Part shown: in pieces, positions 48,588 to 57,186 of the stretch
Layout of the letters: the number at the start of each line of letters is the position of its first letter
Numbering within the stretch: the stretch's first letter is position 1
Source of the DNA: Atopobacter sp. AH10
GTDB taxonomy: Bacteria; Bacillota; Bacilli; Lactobacillales; Aerococcaceae
DNA: 64,000 bases
Direction: 5' to 3'
Assembly: GCF_003664595.1 (NCBI RefSeq)
Contig: NZ_QXPZ01000003.1
Coordinates: 1-64,000 of the forward strand
Made by a program: the position numbers and the translations under genes
Notes under the pieces: generated by a model
The model's database searches: none
The model's input: the letters and a program-made list of their open reading frames with translations, nothing else
Told to the model about the DNA's origin: nothing

Positions 48588-49310
48588 ATGGTAATACGAG
48601 CCATTATAACTTTTTGCATCGGCATGAGTGTAATGAGTTTTATGCTTAGTCCAAAGACCGTATTTGCTAAGCCAAAGAGGGAAAATTTTATTTACACTTT
48701 AAAGGCTAGAGGGCTAGTAAAAGGGGAAAATTTGCTTAAATGGCAAAAAAAGAAAGACTTTTCTAAAATTCTCCTTTTAGATGTGCGTTCTGAAGGAGAT
48801 TACCAAGAAGGGCACATTCCTATGGCTGTTTCATGCCCTCTAAGCCAATTAAAAGAGCAAATAGATAGACTGCGTAATGTAGATAGGGAAATTTGGCTCT
48901 ATGGTTCTAGTGATGTAGAGGGAAAAGAAGCTTGTGAAATACTGTTAAAAGAGGGGTTTAAGGCTAGACCAGTAGAAGCGATTACTGCCTATCCTCAAAA
49001 ATTAGTCTATTATCAAGTTTTGTTAATGGATGAATTTATAGATGGTTTAAAAGAGAAAGAGGCAATAATTTTAGATGGAAGAAAGAAAAATGAAGTGAAA
49101 AAAGTCCTATCGAATGCAGCTGGAATAAATGATTTGGCTAAAAAGCCATTAGAAAAGAAATGGCTAAAAGGAAAAGAACACCCTATCTATATCTTGAGCG
49201 CTAAGGGAGGCGGGGGGCAAGCTCTAGCTCAAAAACTAATAGAAGCAGGTTACAAGCATGTCAATCTTGCCCTTCTTGGAACGACAGAGTATGATTATTA
49301 CCCTTTATAA
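48588..49310 (+). CDS. Secreted rhodanese-like protein lacking catalytic cysteines
   Basis: About 240 aa with a signal peptide (residues 1-28, ending VFA-KPKR). Domain 1 (about 55-130) has LLLDVRSEGDYQEGHIPMA and the expected loop position reads YGSSDVEGK; the catalytic Cys is replaced by Gly. A second, more degenerate domain (about 145-240) has ILDGRKKNEV and YILSAKGGGGQALA, with Ser in the place of Cys. So it is probably a non-enzymatic rhodanese fold or a binding protein. The ATG at 48579 abuts AAGGGG; the ATG at 48588 has better spacing. It begins 13 bases after uvrB and probably is co-transcribed with it. Confidence 0.75.
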   Translation: MVIRAIITFCIGMSVMSFMLSPKTVFAKPKRENFIYTLKARGLVKGENLLKWQKKKDFSKILLLDVRSEGDYQEGHIPMAVSCPLSQLKEQIDRLRNVDREIWLYGSSDVEGKEACEILLKEGFKARPVEAITAYPQKLVYYQVLLMDEFIDGLKEKEAIILDGRKKNEVKKVLSNAAGINDLAKKPLEKKWLKGKEHPIYILSAKGGGGQALAQKLIEAGYKHVNLALLGTTEYDYYPL

Positions 49311-49360
49311 AGGCTGTCCTTCCTTTGTTTAAAAGATGAAAAGAATTTCTCTCTAAAGTC

Positions 49361-49389
49361 TTGCCATTACTTATAAAGTTTAGTACAAT
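49361..49389 (+). promoter_or_regulatory. Promoter of rpsO
   Basis: TTGCCA (49361-49366), 17-base spacer, TACAAT (49384-49389). Predicts a transcript start near 49396 and a leader of about 80 nt. Confidence 0.8.
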
Positions 49390-49408
49390 ACGCAAGGTAC
49401 GACCTATT

Positions 49409-49451
49409 CACGGCTAATCGATTCACCAACGTTAGACTGTGGATGTGGTGA
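49409..49451 (+). promoter_or_regulatory. Predicted H-type pseudoknot in the rpsO leader
   Basis: CACGGCTAA (49409-49417) pairs with TTAGACTGTG (49432-49441, one bulged A and one G-U). TCACCA in the loop (49423-49428) is complementary to TGGTGA downstream (49446-49451), giving an H-type pseudoknot about 26 nt before the S15 start. Ribosomal protein S15 is known to repress its own mRNA through pseudoknots or junctions in several lineages. Confidence 0.55.
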
Positions 49452-49477
49452 CTAAAAAGAAAGGTAGGTGGCCATTG

Positions 49478-49747
49478 ATGGCAATTTCAAAAGAACGCAA
49501 AAACGAAATCATCAAGGAATACGCAACTCATGAAGGAGATACTGGTTCTCCAGAAGTGCAAGTTGCTGTATTAACAGCTGACATTAACGCTTTGAACGAT
49601 CACATTAAGCAACATAAGAAAGATTTCCATTCTTACCGTGGCTTGATGAAGAAGATCGGTCATCGCCGGAACTTGTTAGCCTACTTGCGTAATAATGATG
49701 TACAACGTTATCGCGAACTCGTGAAACGTCTTGGGTTACGTCGTTAA
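49478..49747 (+). CDS. rpsO: Ribosomal protein S15
   Basis: An 89-aa small-subunit protein binding 16S rRNA helix 22. [55 protein letters not shown] and [12 protein letters not shown] are diagnostic. The frame is open upstream to 49439, but the ATG at 49478 gives the standard length and has AGGTGG upstream. rpsO-pnp is the conserved order. Confidence 0.97.
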   Translation: MAISKERKNEIIKEYATHEGDTGSPEVQVAVLTADINALNDHIKQHKKDFHSYRGLMKKIGHRRNLLAYLRNNDVQRYRELVKRLGLRR

Positions 49748-49762
49748 TCGATTAAGAGATTC

Positions 49763-49797
49763 AAGCGAGCGACATTTGGGATGTGGCTCGCTTTTGT
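49763..49797 (+). terminator. Terminator between rpsO and pnp
   Basis: AAGCGAGC-GACAT, loop TTGGG, ATGTG-GCTCGCTT, followed by TTG. A 12-13 bp stem with one mismatch. The T tract is short, so read-through into pnp is plausible. Confidence 0.75.
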
Positions 49798-49819
49798 TGT
49801 ATAAGAAAAAATGTGGCCT

Positions 49820-49881
49820 GGACTCTACTAAATAAAACAGAAGAGAAGATGGAGTCTCCTCCCTTGTGTTTTGTTTAGTAG
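49820..49881 (+). promoter_or_regulatory. Structured leader of pnp
   Basis: CTACTAAATAAAACA (49825-49839) pairs with TGTTTTGTTTAGTAG (49867-49881) over 15 positions with one G-U pair. A second pairing, GACTC (49821-49825) with GAGTC (49852-49856), crosses the first, so the leader could switch or form a pseudoknot. In E. coli pnp is autoregulated through a leader stem cut by RNase III; a similar role here is inference. Confidence 0.55.
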
Positions 49882-49906
49882 GCGGGCTAGTAAAGGAGAA
49901 ATTAAG

Positions 49907-52006
49907 ATGTCAGAAAAGAAGGTTTATACATATGAGTGGGGCGGACGTCCGCTACAAGTCGAAATTGGCCAATTAGCTAAACAAGCTAATGGAGCTGTTT
50001 TAGTGCGTTATGGGGATACTGTTGTTTTATCAGCTGCTGTTGGGTCTAAAACACCAGGTACAGGAGATTTCTTCCCACTAACGATTAACTATAATGAACG
50101 GATGTATGCTGCAGGGAAAATTCCAGGTGGCTTTATCAAGCGGGAAGGACGTCCTAGCGAACACGCTACTTTGACAGCTCGCTTAATTGACCGTCCGATT
50201 CGCCCAATGTTTGCGGATGGCTATCGAAACGAAGTCCAAGTGACTAATATGGTCTTTTCTGTTGATCCAGACTGCTCACCTGAAATGGCAGCTATGTTAG
50301 GCTCTAGTTTAGCACTTTGTGTGTCAGATATCCCTTTTGATGGGCCAATTGCTGGTGTGAATGTTGGTCGTGTTGACGGCAAATATGTGATTAACCCTAC
50401 AGTTGCTCAACAAGAGGCTTCTGATATTGAATTAACGGTAGCTGGAACCAAAGATGCTATTAACATGGTAGAAAGTTCAGCTCAACAAGTTTCAGAAGAT
50501 GACATGTTAGGGGCTTTGCTCTTTGGACATGAAGAGATCAAACGTTTGAATGCCTTCCAAGCTCAAATTCGAGATGAAATTGGCAAGGAAAAGATGGAAG
50601 TTGAATTGGTTCAAATTGATCCAGAATTAAGCGCAGAGGTCAATGAAAAATACGCTGAAAAAATGCGTCAAGCTGTCTTAACTTTCGATAAACTTGAACG
50701 TGAAGCTAATATGGAACAAGTGAAGGAAGATATTATAGCAGAAGCAACGGAAAAAGTAGACAGCATGGAGGCAGAAGAAGCGTCCCTTTACTTAAAAGAA
50801 ATGGGCGAAATTGTGGCGGATTTAGAAAAACGAGTGGTTCGCCAATTGATTACTAAGGACAAGGTACGTCCTGATGGGCGGGCTATCGATGAAATTCGTC
50901 CTCTTTCATCTGAAGTTGCTCTATTGCCAAGGGCTCATGGTTCTGGTCTATTTACTCGTGGGCAAACGCAAGCGTTAACGTCTGCCACATTAGCGCCTTT
51001 AGGAGAGTACCAAGTCATTGATGGGTTAGGGCAAGAAGAAGGGAAACGCTTTATTCACCACTATAACTTCCCACAATTCTGTGTGGGGGCTACAGGCCGA
51101 GCTGGTAGCCCAGGCCGACGAGAAATTGGGCACGGAGCTTTAGGTGAGCGTGCTTTGAAACAAGTCATTCCTAGTGTAGAAGAATTCCCTTATACCATTC
51201 GTTTGGTTTCTGAAGTCTTAGAATCAAATGGGTCATCTTCACAAGCGTCTATCTGTGCAGGTACTTTGGCTTTGATGGATGCTGGTGTGCCGATTAAAGC
51301 TCCAGTAGCAGGTATTGCTATGGGCTTGGTGAAACAAGACGAAGATTACACCATCTTAACGGATATTCAAGGTCTTGAAGATCACTTGGGGGATATGGAC
51401 TTTAAGGTAGCAGGGACTAAAGATGGCATTACTGCTTTACAAATGGACATTAAGATCCAAGGGATTACAAAGAACATCTTAGAAGAAGCTCTTGCTCAAG
51501 CGAAAACAGCTCGGATGCAAATCTTAGATCAATTGACGTCTACTTTAGCTGGCCCTCGTCCTGAATTAAGCCCATATGCACCTAAGATTGAGATGATGAC
51601 GATCGATCCAGCTAAGATCAAGGTAGTTATTGGTCGTGGTGGAGAAACCATCAATAAGATTATTGATGAAACAGGTGTGAAAATTGACATCGATCAAGAA
51701 GGTAATGTCTCTATTGCTTCTAGCGATAGCGATATGATTCAACGGGCTCGTGAAATCATTGAAGATTTGACGCGTGAAATTAAAGTTGGAGATATTTATG
51801 ACGGTGAAGTGAAACGCATTGAAAAATTTGGAGCCTTTGTAGAAATTGCTCCAGGTAAAGATGGCTTAGTTCATATTTCTCAGCTTTCAGATAAACGTGT
51901 CGAAAGAGTGGAAGATGAAGTGTCTATCGGTGACCATATACAGGTTAAAGTAGTGGAAATTGATAACCGTGGACGGATCAACCTATCTCACAAAGTTTTA
52001 CTCTAA
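49907..52006 (+). CDS. pnp: Polyribonucleotide nucleotidyltransferase (PNPase)
   Basis: A 699-aa 3'-5' phosphorolytic exoribonuclease, trimeric component of the RNA degradation machinery. Two RNase PH domains (first about 1-220, second about 310-545, with [16 protein letters not shown]), an alpha-helical linker, a KH domain ([20 protein letters not shown], in part) and an S1 domain ([20 protein letters not shown], in part). The frame extends to 49871, inside the leader stem, but the ATG at 49907 has AAAGGAG 8 bases upstream and gives the normal length. Confidence 0.97.
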   Translation: MSEKKVYTYEWGGRPLQVEIGQLAKQANGAVLVRYGDTVVLSAAVGSKTPGTGDFFPLTINYNERMYAAGKIPGGFIKREGRPSEHATLTARLIDRPIRPMFADGYRNEVQVTNMVFSVDPDCSPEMAAMLGSSLALCVSDIPFDGPIAGVNVGRVDGKYVINPTVAQQEASDIELTVAGTKDAINMVESSAQQVSEDDMLGALLFGHEEIKRLNAFQAQIRDEIGKEKMEVELVQIDPELSAEVNEKYAEKMRQAVLTFDKLEREANMEQVKEDIIAEATEKVDSMEAEEASLYLKEMGEIVADLEKRVVRQLITKDKVRPDGRAIDEIRPLSSEVALLPRAHGSGLFTRGQTQALTSATLAPLGEYQVIDGLGQEEGKRFIHHYNFPQFCVGATGRAGSPGRREIGHGALGERALKQVIPSVEEFPYTIRLVSEVLESNGSSSQASICAGTLALMDAGVPIKAPVAGIAMGLVKQDEDYTILTDIQGLEDHLGDMDFKVAGTKDGITALQMDIKIQGITKNILEEALAQAKTARMQILDQLTSTLAGPRPELSPYAPKIEMMTIDPAKIKVVIGRGGETINKIIDETGVKIDIDQEGNVSIASSDSDMIQRAREIIEDLTREIKVGDIYDGEVKRIEKFGAFVEIAPGKDGLVHISQLSDKRVERVEDEVSIGDHIQVKVVEIDNRGRINLSHKVLL

Positions 52007-52025
52007 TAGTAAGGAATTGTTGTTT

Positions 52026-52062
52026 AAAACCTCTTAAAGTGGCCGACTTTAAGAGGTTTTTC
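52026..52062 (+). terminator. Terminator after pnp
   Basis: AAAACCTCTTAAAGT, loop GGCCG, ACTTTAAGAGGTTTT, then TCTTT: 15 perfect pairs. Confidence 0.9.
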
Positions 52063-52420
52063 TTTGAGATTTCTTGTGAAATAGTTTTCTTATTGACGTG
52101 TTTTACTAGTAGCCCTATAAGCTTTAGATTAGAGTTTGCCTAATTTCTAGCAGCGAGATGACTAGAGGAATTTTGGAATGTTAGCTCCTAGCCTTTAGTT
52201 TCTTGAACAAAAAGCAGGATTAAAAAGGTTTCTTTAATTCATCCATTGTCTAGAGGGTGCTTTTTCAAGCCTATAGAGCTTATCGAATAAAGCCTATGAT
52301 CTTCATTTTTGCCAATCTTATGATATAATAGAATAACTGAATTGTTCACGTTGATCAAAAAATAACAAGAAGTGGCATGAAATTGCCCGATGTTCTGAAA
52401 TAAAATAAAGGAGTTTTTGA
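52063..52420 (+). other. Spacer between pnp and rnjB, with a promoter near the right end
   Basis: Nothing recognisable in 52063-52300. TGATATAAT (52321-52329) is an extended -10 with a weak -35 17 bases upstream (CTTCAT, 52301), placing the rnjB transcript start near 52336. No cis-regulatory RNA is evident. Confidence 0.5.
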
Positions 52421-54112
52421 ATGGACAAATTAACAATTATCCCATTAGGTGGGACACGTGAAGCAGGTAAAAGTTGTTTTGTAGTGGAATGTGGTGAAGA
52501 CATCTTCGTATTTGATTGTGGCTTGCTTTATCCAGATGATGAGTTGCTAGGTATTGATGTGGTTATCCCAGATTTCACGTATTTGATTGAAAGGCGTGAT
52601 CGAGTGAAGGGAATTTTCCTCACTCACGGGCATGCGGATGCTGTAGGGGCCCTGCCTTATCTTTTGGAACATGTTCAAGCACCTGTTTTTGGGACGGAAT
52701 TAACCATTGAATTAGCGAAAATTTATGGGGAAGAAGCTAGTGTAGATTGTCATTTTAATGATTATCATGTGATCGATACTGACACAGAAATAGCCTTTGA
52801 TAATGGCATCGAAGTCAGTTTTATTAAAACGACTCACTCTATCCCTGATTCTGTCGCCATTGCTCTAAGAACTGATCAAGGTTCTATAGTTTATACAGGG
52901 GACTTTAAGTTTGATCAATCAGCTTCCAAGCTTTATCAAACACAATTTGGACGCTTGACAGACTTAGGAGAAGAAGGGGTTTTAGCCTTATTAAGTGATT
53001 CTCGTGAGGCTGAGTCTGAAATTGAAAATGCTAGTGAATATCAAATTGCGGATAGCATTGTCGATTTATTTTTAAATGCAAGTGGTCGAGTGATTGTTGC
53101 TTGTATAGCAAGTAACATTCAACGGGTGCAACAGGTTTTTGATGCGGCGCATGAAACGAACAAGAAAATTTATTTAACAGGCAAAAAGTTAGAACGGATT
53201 ATTGATACAGCTATACGTTTGGGTAAATTAACCATTCCAAGCAAGGATTTGATTATCCAACGACATCAAATGTCTAAAGTAAAAGAGGATCAACTTGTTA
53301 TTTTAGAAACAGGGGCAAATGGGGAACCTATACATTCTCTGCAAGCTATGGCTAAGGGACAACATAAGGACCTTCAATTAAAAGAAGGAGATGTGGTTTA
53401 TTTTGCCACTACACCTAATGTTTCCATGGAAATGCTTTTAGCTCAAACAAAAGATTTGATCTATCGTTCTGAAGCTGAAGTAGTCACCTTACCATCGAAT
53501 ACAAAAGCGTCTGGCCATGCAACACCAGGGCAATTGCAATTAATGATCAACCTCTTGCAACCGAAATATTTGATTCCTGTTTTGGGAGAGTATAGCAAGT
53601 TGGTTGCGCATGCTCAATTGGCTCATGAAGTCGGTATGAACTATAAGAATACTTATGTCCCAATGAATGGAGATGTCATTGCCTTTAATCATCGTAGGAT
53701 GGAAGTTACTGGGCAAGTGCCAGTTGGTAATGTTTTAGTAGATGGGGCTGGTGTAGGAGATATTGGGAATATCGTCTTGAAGGATCGACGCATTTTATCA
53801 GAAGATGGGATATTTGTGATTGCGATGACTATTTCAAGAAGAGAAGGAAAAATTTTATCTGGCCCTCGATCTATCTCTCGAGGCTTTATCTTCATGAAAA
53901 CTTCAGGCAATCTTTTAGATGAAAGTGAACGTTTATCTCGTGAAATAGCTGAAAACTATTTAGAAAAACACCAAGAGGATTTTGATTGGAATGACCTGAA
54001 ACAAGCTATTAGAGAAAAAGTATCTCGTTATCTCTTCCAAGAAACCAGTCGTCGTCCAGTCGTCCTTCCAGTTGTTATGGACGCATCTAATTACAAAAAA
54101 GCGAAAAAATAG
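52421..54112 (+). CDS. rnjB: Ribonuclease J2
   Basis: A 563-aa paralogue of the protein at 6609. The zinc motif is altered: H69-G-H71-A-D73-A74, where RNase J1 has HGHEDH; loss of the last His is typical of Gram-positive RNase J2, which forms a complex with J1 and has weak activity of its own. Other landmarks are kept (GGTREAGKSC, YTGDFKFDQ, ISRGFIFMKTSG). AAAGGAG 7 bases before the ATG. Adjacent to pnp, so two degradation enzymes lie side by side. Confidence 0.93.
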   Translation: MDKLTIIPLGGTREAGKSCFVVECGEDIFVFDCGLLYPDDELLGIDVVIPDFTYLIERRDRVKGIFLTHGHADAVGALPYLLEHVQAPVFGTELTIELAKIYGEEASVDCHFNDYHVIDTDTEIAFDNGIEVSFIKTTHSIPDSVAIALRTDQGSIVYTGDFKFDQSASKLYQTQFGRLTDLGEEGVLALLSDSREAESEIENASEYQIADSIVDLFLNASGRVIVACIASNIQRVQQVFDAAHETNKKIYLTGKKLERIIDTAIRLGKLTIPSKDLIIQRHQMSKVKEDQLVILETGANGEPIHSLQAMAKGQHKDLQLKEGDVVYFATTPNVSMEMLLAQTKDLIYRSEAEVVTLPSNTKASGHATPGQLQLMINLLQPKYLIPVLGEYSKLVAHAQLAHEVGMNYKNTYVPMNGDVIAFNHRRMEVTGQVPVGNVLVDGAGVGDIGNIVLKDRRILSEDGIFVIAMTISRREGKILSGPRSISRGFIFMKTSGNLLDESERLSREIAENYLEKHQEDFDWNDLKQAIREKVSRYLFQETSRRPVVLPVVMDASNYKKAKK

Positions 54113-54123
54113 GAGGGATTAGT

Positions 54124-54729
54124 ATGGCAAAAGCGACTGAGTTACTGATGGAGTTTTTCTTTACTCTACTTGCAACGATAGGATTAAGCTACTTGCCGGC
54201 ATTTTCGCCTAGTCTATCTTTCTTTTGGATGCTTCTTCCAATTATATGGTATAGCTTACGAAGAGGAGTCGCTGTTGCTGGCTTTACGGCTGCTATAGCA
54301 GGTCTTTTTATTGGACTGGTGAAAGGATTTTTTGAACAAGATTTCAGCTTAACTATTTTGACGCTGATGTTACCTTTAGCAGCTTCTTCAGTAGCTGGAT
54401 TCTTTTCTAAATATACGATTCGGACTGCCTTTAATCGGAAGTATACGTCAACCATTTTAAATACAACGACTGGATCTATGATGAGTGTCCTGGCTTTTTC
54501 CCTAATTTTAGCAATTAGTCAATATGTTTCTGGAGCGAGTGGGATGGTAGAGGCTTGGCTTGGATTAGAAGTCCTTTCATGGAAAAATCTGATGGTTAAT
54601 GCTTTGGCGAATTGGTTAATTTTTTCCTTGATCTTTGTATTGGTGATTAAAGGAAAGGCTGATTTGCTCATTCCTCGTCATACAGGGCATATTAATGCTA
54701 GAGAACGATCCCACTTATTAAATGATTAA
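54124..54729 (+). CDS. ThiT-like ECF transporter S component
   Basis: A 201-aa protein with about six membrane segments. LSFFWMLLPIIWYSLRRGVAVAGFTAAIAGLFIGL (described in part) resembles the thiamine S component ThiT (LPI...RRG pattern). The Trp and aromatic residues that bind thiamine in ThiT are not clearly matched in the C-terminal part, so substrate is uncertain. It lies 11 bases downstream of rnjB and has no room for a TPP riboswitch. Start ATG with GGAGGG upstream. Confidence 0.55.
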   Translation: MAKATELLMEFFFTLLATIGLSYLPAFSPSLSFFWMLLPIIWYSLRRGVAVAGFTAAIAGLFIGLVKGFFEQDFSLTILTLMLPLAASSVAGFFSKYTIRTAFNRKYTSTILNTTTGSMMSVLAFSLILAISQYVSGASGMVEAWLGLEVLSWKNLMVNALANWLIFSLIFVLVIKGKADLLIPRHTGHINARERSHLLND

Positions 54730-54774
54730 ATGGCGTTTAAGCCTTATTCTTATTAAGAGTGAGCAGGTGAAAAG

Positions 54775-56226
54775 ATGTGGGTAGATACTCTTTTTAATAT
54801 ACTAACCTATCTTGTGGCGCTGAATGTCTTGATATCGATCATCACAGTTTTTCGTGAACCTAGGGATATTGCGGCAACTTGGGCTTGGCTTTTACTTTTA
54901 ATCTTTTTACCTGGTGTTGGGCTGGTGCTTTACTTTTTCTTTGGTAGACGTTTACCAAAGTCACGATTGAATCGTATGGCCTTACAAGATCTCATTGGAC
55001 TAGAAGAGTGGGTTGATACGCAAAAAGAACTCTTCAATGACGATTTATTGACAAGTTATTTTAATGGCAATCCCTATCAACAAGATTTAGCCACCATTTT
55101 TCTCAATAATGATGAATCTATTCTTACGACCAATAATTCTCTGAGGCTTATCGTTGATGGTCAAGAAAAGTTTGAATCCTTAATGAAGGATATCATAGCT
55201 GCAAAAGACCATATTCATATGCTTTATTATATCTTCAGAGACGATGAATTAGGAAAGAAAATCATTGATCTTTTGGCCCAGAAAGCCTCTCTAGGTGTCG
55301 AAGTTATTGTTTTATATGATGCGCTAGGTTCTAATCGTACTCACCGAGATGCTTTCAAAGCAATTGAAAAGAATGGAGGATTTGCTAAACCCTTTTTTGG
55401 GTCAGCCTATTCTTTCTTTAATTTTCGGATTAACTTTCGTAATCACCGGAAAATAGTTGTTATTGATGGGAAAATCGGTTATTTTGGAGGTTACAATATT
55501 GGGGATGAGTACATTGGGAAAGGCAAACTTGGCTATTGGAGAGATACTCATGTCAGGTTAACAGGAAATGCAGTTCTTAATCTTCAAAGCAGGTTCTTTA
55601 TGGATTGGAATGCTGTAGCGATTGAAAGCGAGCAGTTGCGTCCCTCTGATCGTTATTTCCCCAAAAATAACGAAAGTGGGAAAACGGCTATGCAAATAGT
55701 AACCTCTGGACCTGATTCTGAACAGCAAATTAAATTAGGGATGAAGAAGATGATTAGTACGGCACGACGATATATTTTTATCCAGACCCCTTACTTTATC
55801 CCTGATGAAAGTATGTTTGAAAGTTTGCAGCTAGCCTTACAATCAGGAATTGATGTGAGACTGATGATCCCTTGTAAACCCGATCATGTCTTGGTTTATA
55901 GGGCAACCGAGTATTATGCTAAACTTTTAGAAAAATTAGGGGCTCGTGTCTATACTTATCAAGATGGCTTTTTGCATAGTAAGTCTATGGTCGTTGATGG
56001 GCAAATGTGTACGATAGGGACAGCTAATTTTGATGTGCGCTCTTTTCGTTTAAATTTTGAAATTAATGCTTTTATCTATGATCACAGAGTCGCTAGAGAA
56101 ATGGCAGCGCATTTTATCGAAGATTGTCGCAAGTGCCATATTGCTGATGCTGAATATTTTAATCGTCAGTCTAAGTGGAAAAAATTTAAACAAGCTTTTT
56201 CCAGACTGTTCTCGCCTATATTGTAG
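54775..56226 (+). CDS. cls: Cardiolipin synthase
   Basis: A 483-aa phospholipase D-family enzyme that condenses two phosphatidylglycerols to cardiolipin. Two N-terminal membrane helices (about 5-22 and 37-57), then HKD motif 1 in NHRKIVVIDGKIGYFGG (about residue 223) and HKD motif 2 in LHSKSMVVDGQMCTIGTAN (about 401). Length is normal. It follows the ThiT-like gene by 45 bases, with GAGCAGGTG before the ATG. Confidence 0.93.
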   Translation: MWVDTLFNILTYLVALNVLISIITVFREPRDIAATWAWLLLLIFLPGVGLVLYFFFGRRLPKSRLNRMALQDLIGLEEWVDTQKELFNDDLLTSYFNGNPYQQDLATIFLNNDESILTTNNSLRLIVDGQEKFESLMKDIIAAKDHIHMLYYIFRDDELGKKIIDLLAQKASLGVEVIVLYDALGSNRTHRDAFKAIEKNGGFAKPFFGSAYSFFNFRINFRNHRKIVVIDGKIGYFGGYNIGDEYIGKGKLGYWRDTHVRLTGNAVLNLQSRFFMDWNAVAIESEQLRPSDRYFPKNNESGKTAMQIVTSGPDSEQQIKLGMKKMISTARRYIFIQTPYFIPDESMFESLQLALQSGIDVRLMIPCKPDHVLVYRATEYYAKLLEKLGARVYTYQDGFLHSKSMVVDGQMCTIGTANFDVRSFRLNFEINAFIYDHRVAREMAAHFIEDCRKCHIADAEYFNRQSKWKKFKQAFSRLFSPIL

Positions 56227-56244
56227 AGTTAGTAGTCTAGATGA

Positions 56245-56295
56245 AATAAACGAAGAAAACGCCAGATAAGAGATCTGGCGTTTTCTTCGTTTATT
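56245..56295. terminator. Bidirectional terminator after cls: 23-bp perfect inverted repeat
   Basis: AATAAACGAAGAAAACGCCA-GAT (56245-56267) and its perfect inverse at 56273-56295 with loop AAGAG. It serves cls and the convergent gene at 56437. Confidence 0.85.
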
Positions 56296-56436
56296 GGATA
56301 AAATGGACTAGCAAAATTGGAGGATGAAAAGCTAATGACCCTTCTAGCTGCCAAGATATTGGGATTTTGAAAGAGCTATCCTCTTATCTAGGATGCTATT
56401 CTTCACAGGGCGGATAGGTGTTTAAAAAGAATGGCT

Positions 56437-56724
56437 TTAAAGGGGTTGAGCACTGAGAATCCTTTCGATAGGCAAAAGATAGCAGGCTCTAGTTTTTAGG
56501 TCTTCCACGTAAACGGTTTGCTTTTGGCTACTAAACTGATGAACTCGAGCATCGAAACTAGCCTGATAAACGAAACCATTTAAATCTTTAAACTCTGCAA
56601 TGATTCGACATGGCGTGTCAGCACAGTAGGCCAATGAAAGTTGAGATAAGACTTCTTCAATTGGCTCGATAAGGTCTTCTAAAGATTGGATGCTTGGATA
56701 GTCTAAGTAAGATAGTTGTTCCAT
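56437..56724 (-). CDS. Small SOS-controlled protein, possibly YolD-like
   Basis: A 95-aa protein starting MEQLSYLDYPSIQSLEDL (ATG at 56724, with GGGGGAAG upstream). The first half is acidic and helical; the second half (IIAEFKDLNGFVYQASFDARV..., TVYVEDLKTRACYLLPIERI) looks like a small beta-barrel and resembles the YolD-like family in its closing hydrophobic-D/E-x-I pattern, though this is weak. YolD-like genes are often SOS-controlled and next to a Y-family polymerase; here no polymerase is nearby. The frame is open to 56874, but the promoter and first LexA box lie at 56758-56786, which rules out longer starts. Confidence 0.65.
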   Translation of the reverse strand: MEQLSYLDYPSIQSLEDLIEPIEEVLSQLSLAYCADTPCRIIAEFKDLNGFVYQASFDARVHQFSSQKQTVYVEDLKTRACYLLPIERILSAQPL

Positions 56725-56736
56725 TTTTTCTTCCCC

Positions 56737-56786
56737 CGAACGTTTGTTTGTATTCCTATTATACGAACAGGTGTTCTTGTTGTCAA
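56737..56786 (-). promoter_or_regulatory. Consensus promoter with two LexA boxes
   Basis: On the minus strand TTGACA (56786-56781), 17-base spacer, TATAAT (56763-56758), a perfect sigma-A promoter. The spacer holds AGAACACCTGTTCG (56777-56764), which matches the Gram-positive LexA box (CGAAC-RNRY-GTTYG) at all but one position. A second box, CGAACGTTTGTTTG on the plus strand (56737-56750), lies just downstream of the start point with one mismatch. LexA would block both polymerase binding and early elongation. Confidence 0.8.
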
Positions 56787-57186
56787 GGGGGACGATGACA
56801 TTTTTAGGGGGTTCTTTTTTTATTAAGGGAAAAGGAGTTGATTGGACAATGGAGAAGTATAAAAGTGATCTCATGGCCTTTTACACCAATGGAGATGGGG
56901 CTAGCTAATGGATAGAAGACAAGATGCTACTACACTATAGGCGGATGCATGGACTTTTCCTTAGGGATTGAAGATGGAGTGAAAAGGTTGACTTCGCAAA
57001 AAAAAATTTGAAACAAAAGAGATGAGTTTTTTACCAATTACTACCTATATATAAATGTTTAGTATGATGCAGGGTATTCTATTGAAATCGCCTTTATTTA
57101 AATTTGAATGCAATTTTAATTGGTATATAATAAGAATGTTAATGCCTTTAAGCATTAAGTTAATTTGTTAAGATGGAGGTGGAGAT
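56787..57186 (+). other. Divergent region before the ntp operon
   Basis: AT-rich sequence without a supported gene. A 17-codon frame with a plausible ribosome binding site (ATG at about 56849) is too short to call. The ntp promoter is at 57104-57131. Confidence 0.5.
57104..57131 (+). promoter_or_regulatory. Promoter of the ntp operon
   Basis: TTGAAT (57104-57109), 16-base spacer, TATAAT (57126-57131). Leader of about 50 nt to the first gene. Confidence 0.65.

Noticed and set aside
52239-52503. Minus-strand ORFs over the rnjB promoter
   Set aside because: They lack ribosome binding sites, and their region carries a plus-strand extended -10 promoter and the start of rnjB.
56849-56902. 17-codon ORF (MEKYKSDLMAFYTNGDGAS-like) in the divergent region
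   Set aside because: It has a fair ribosome binding site but no promoter, no recognisable similarity and is too short to support.
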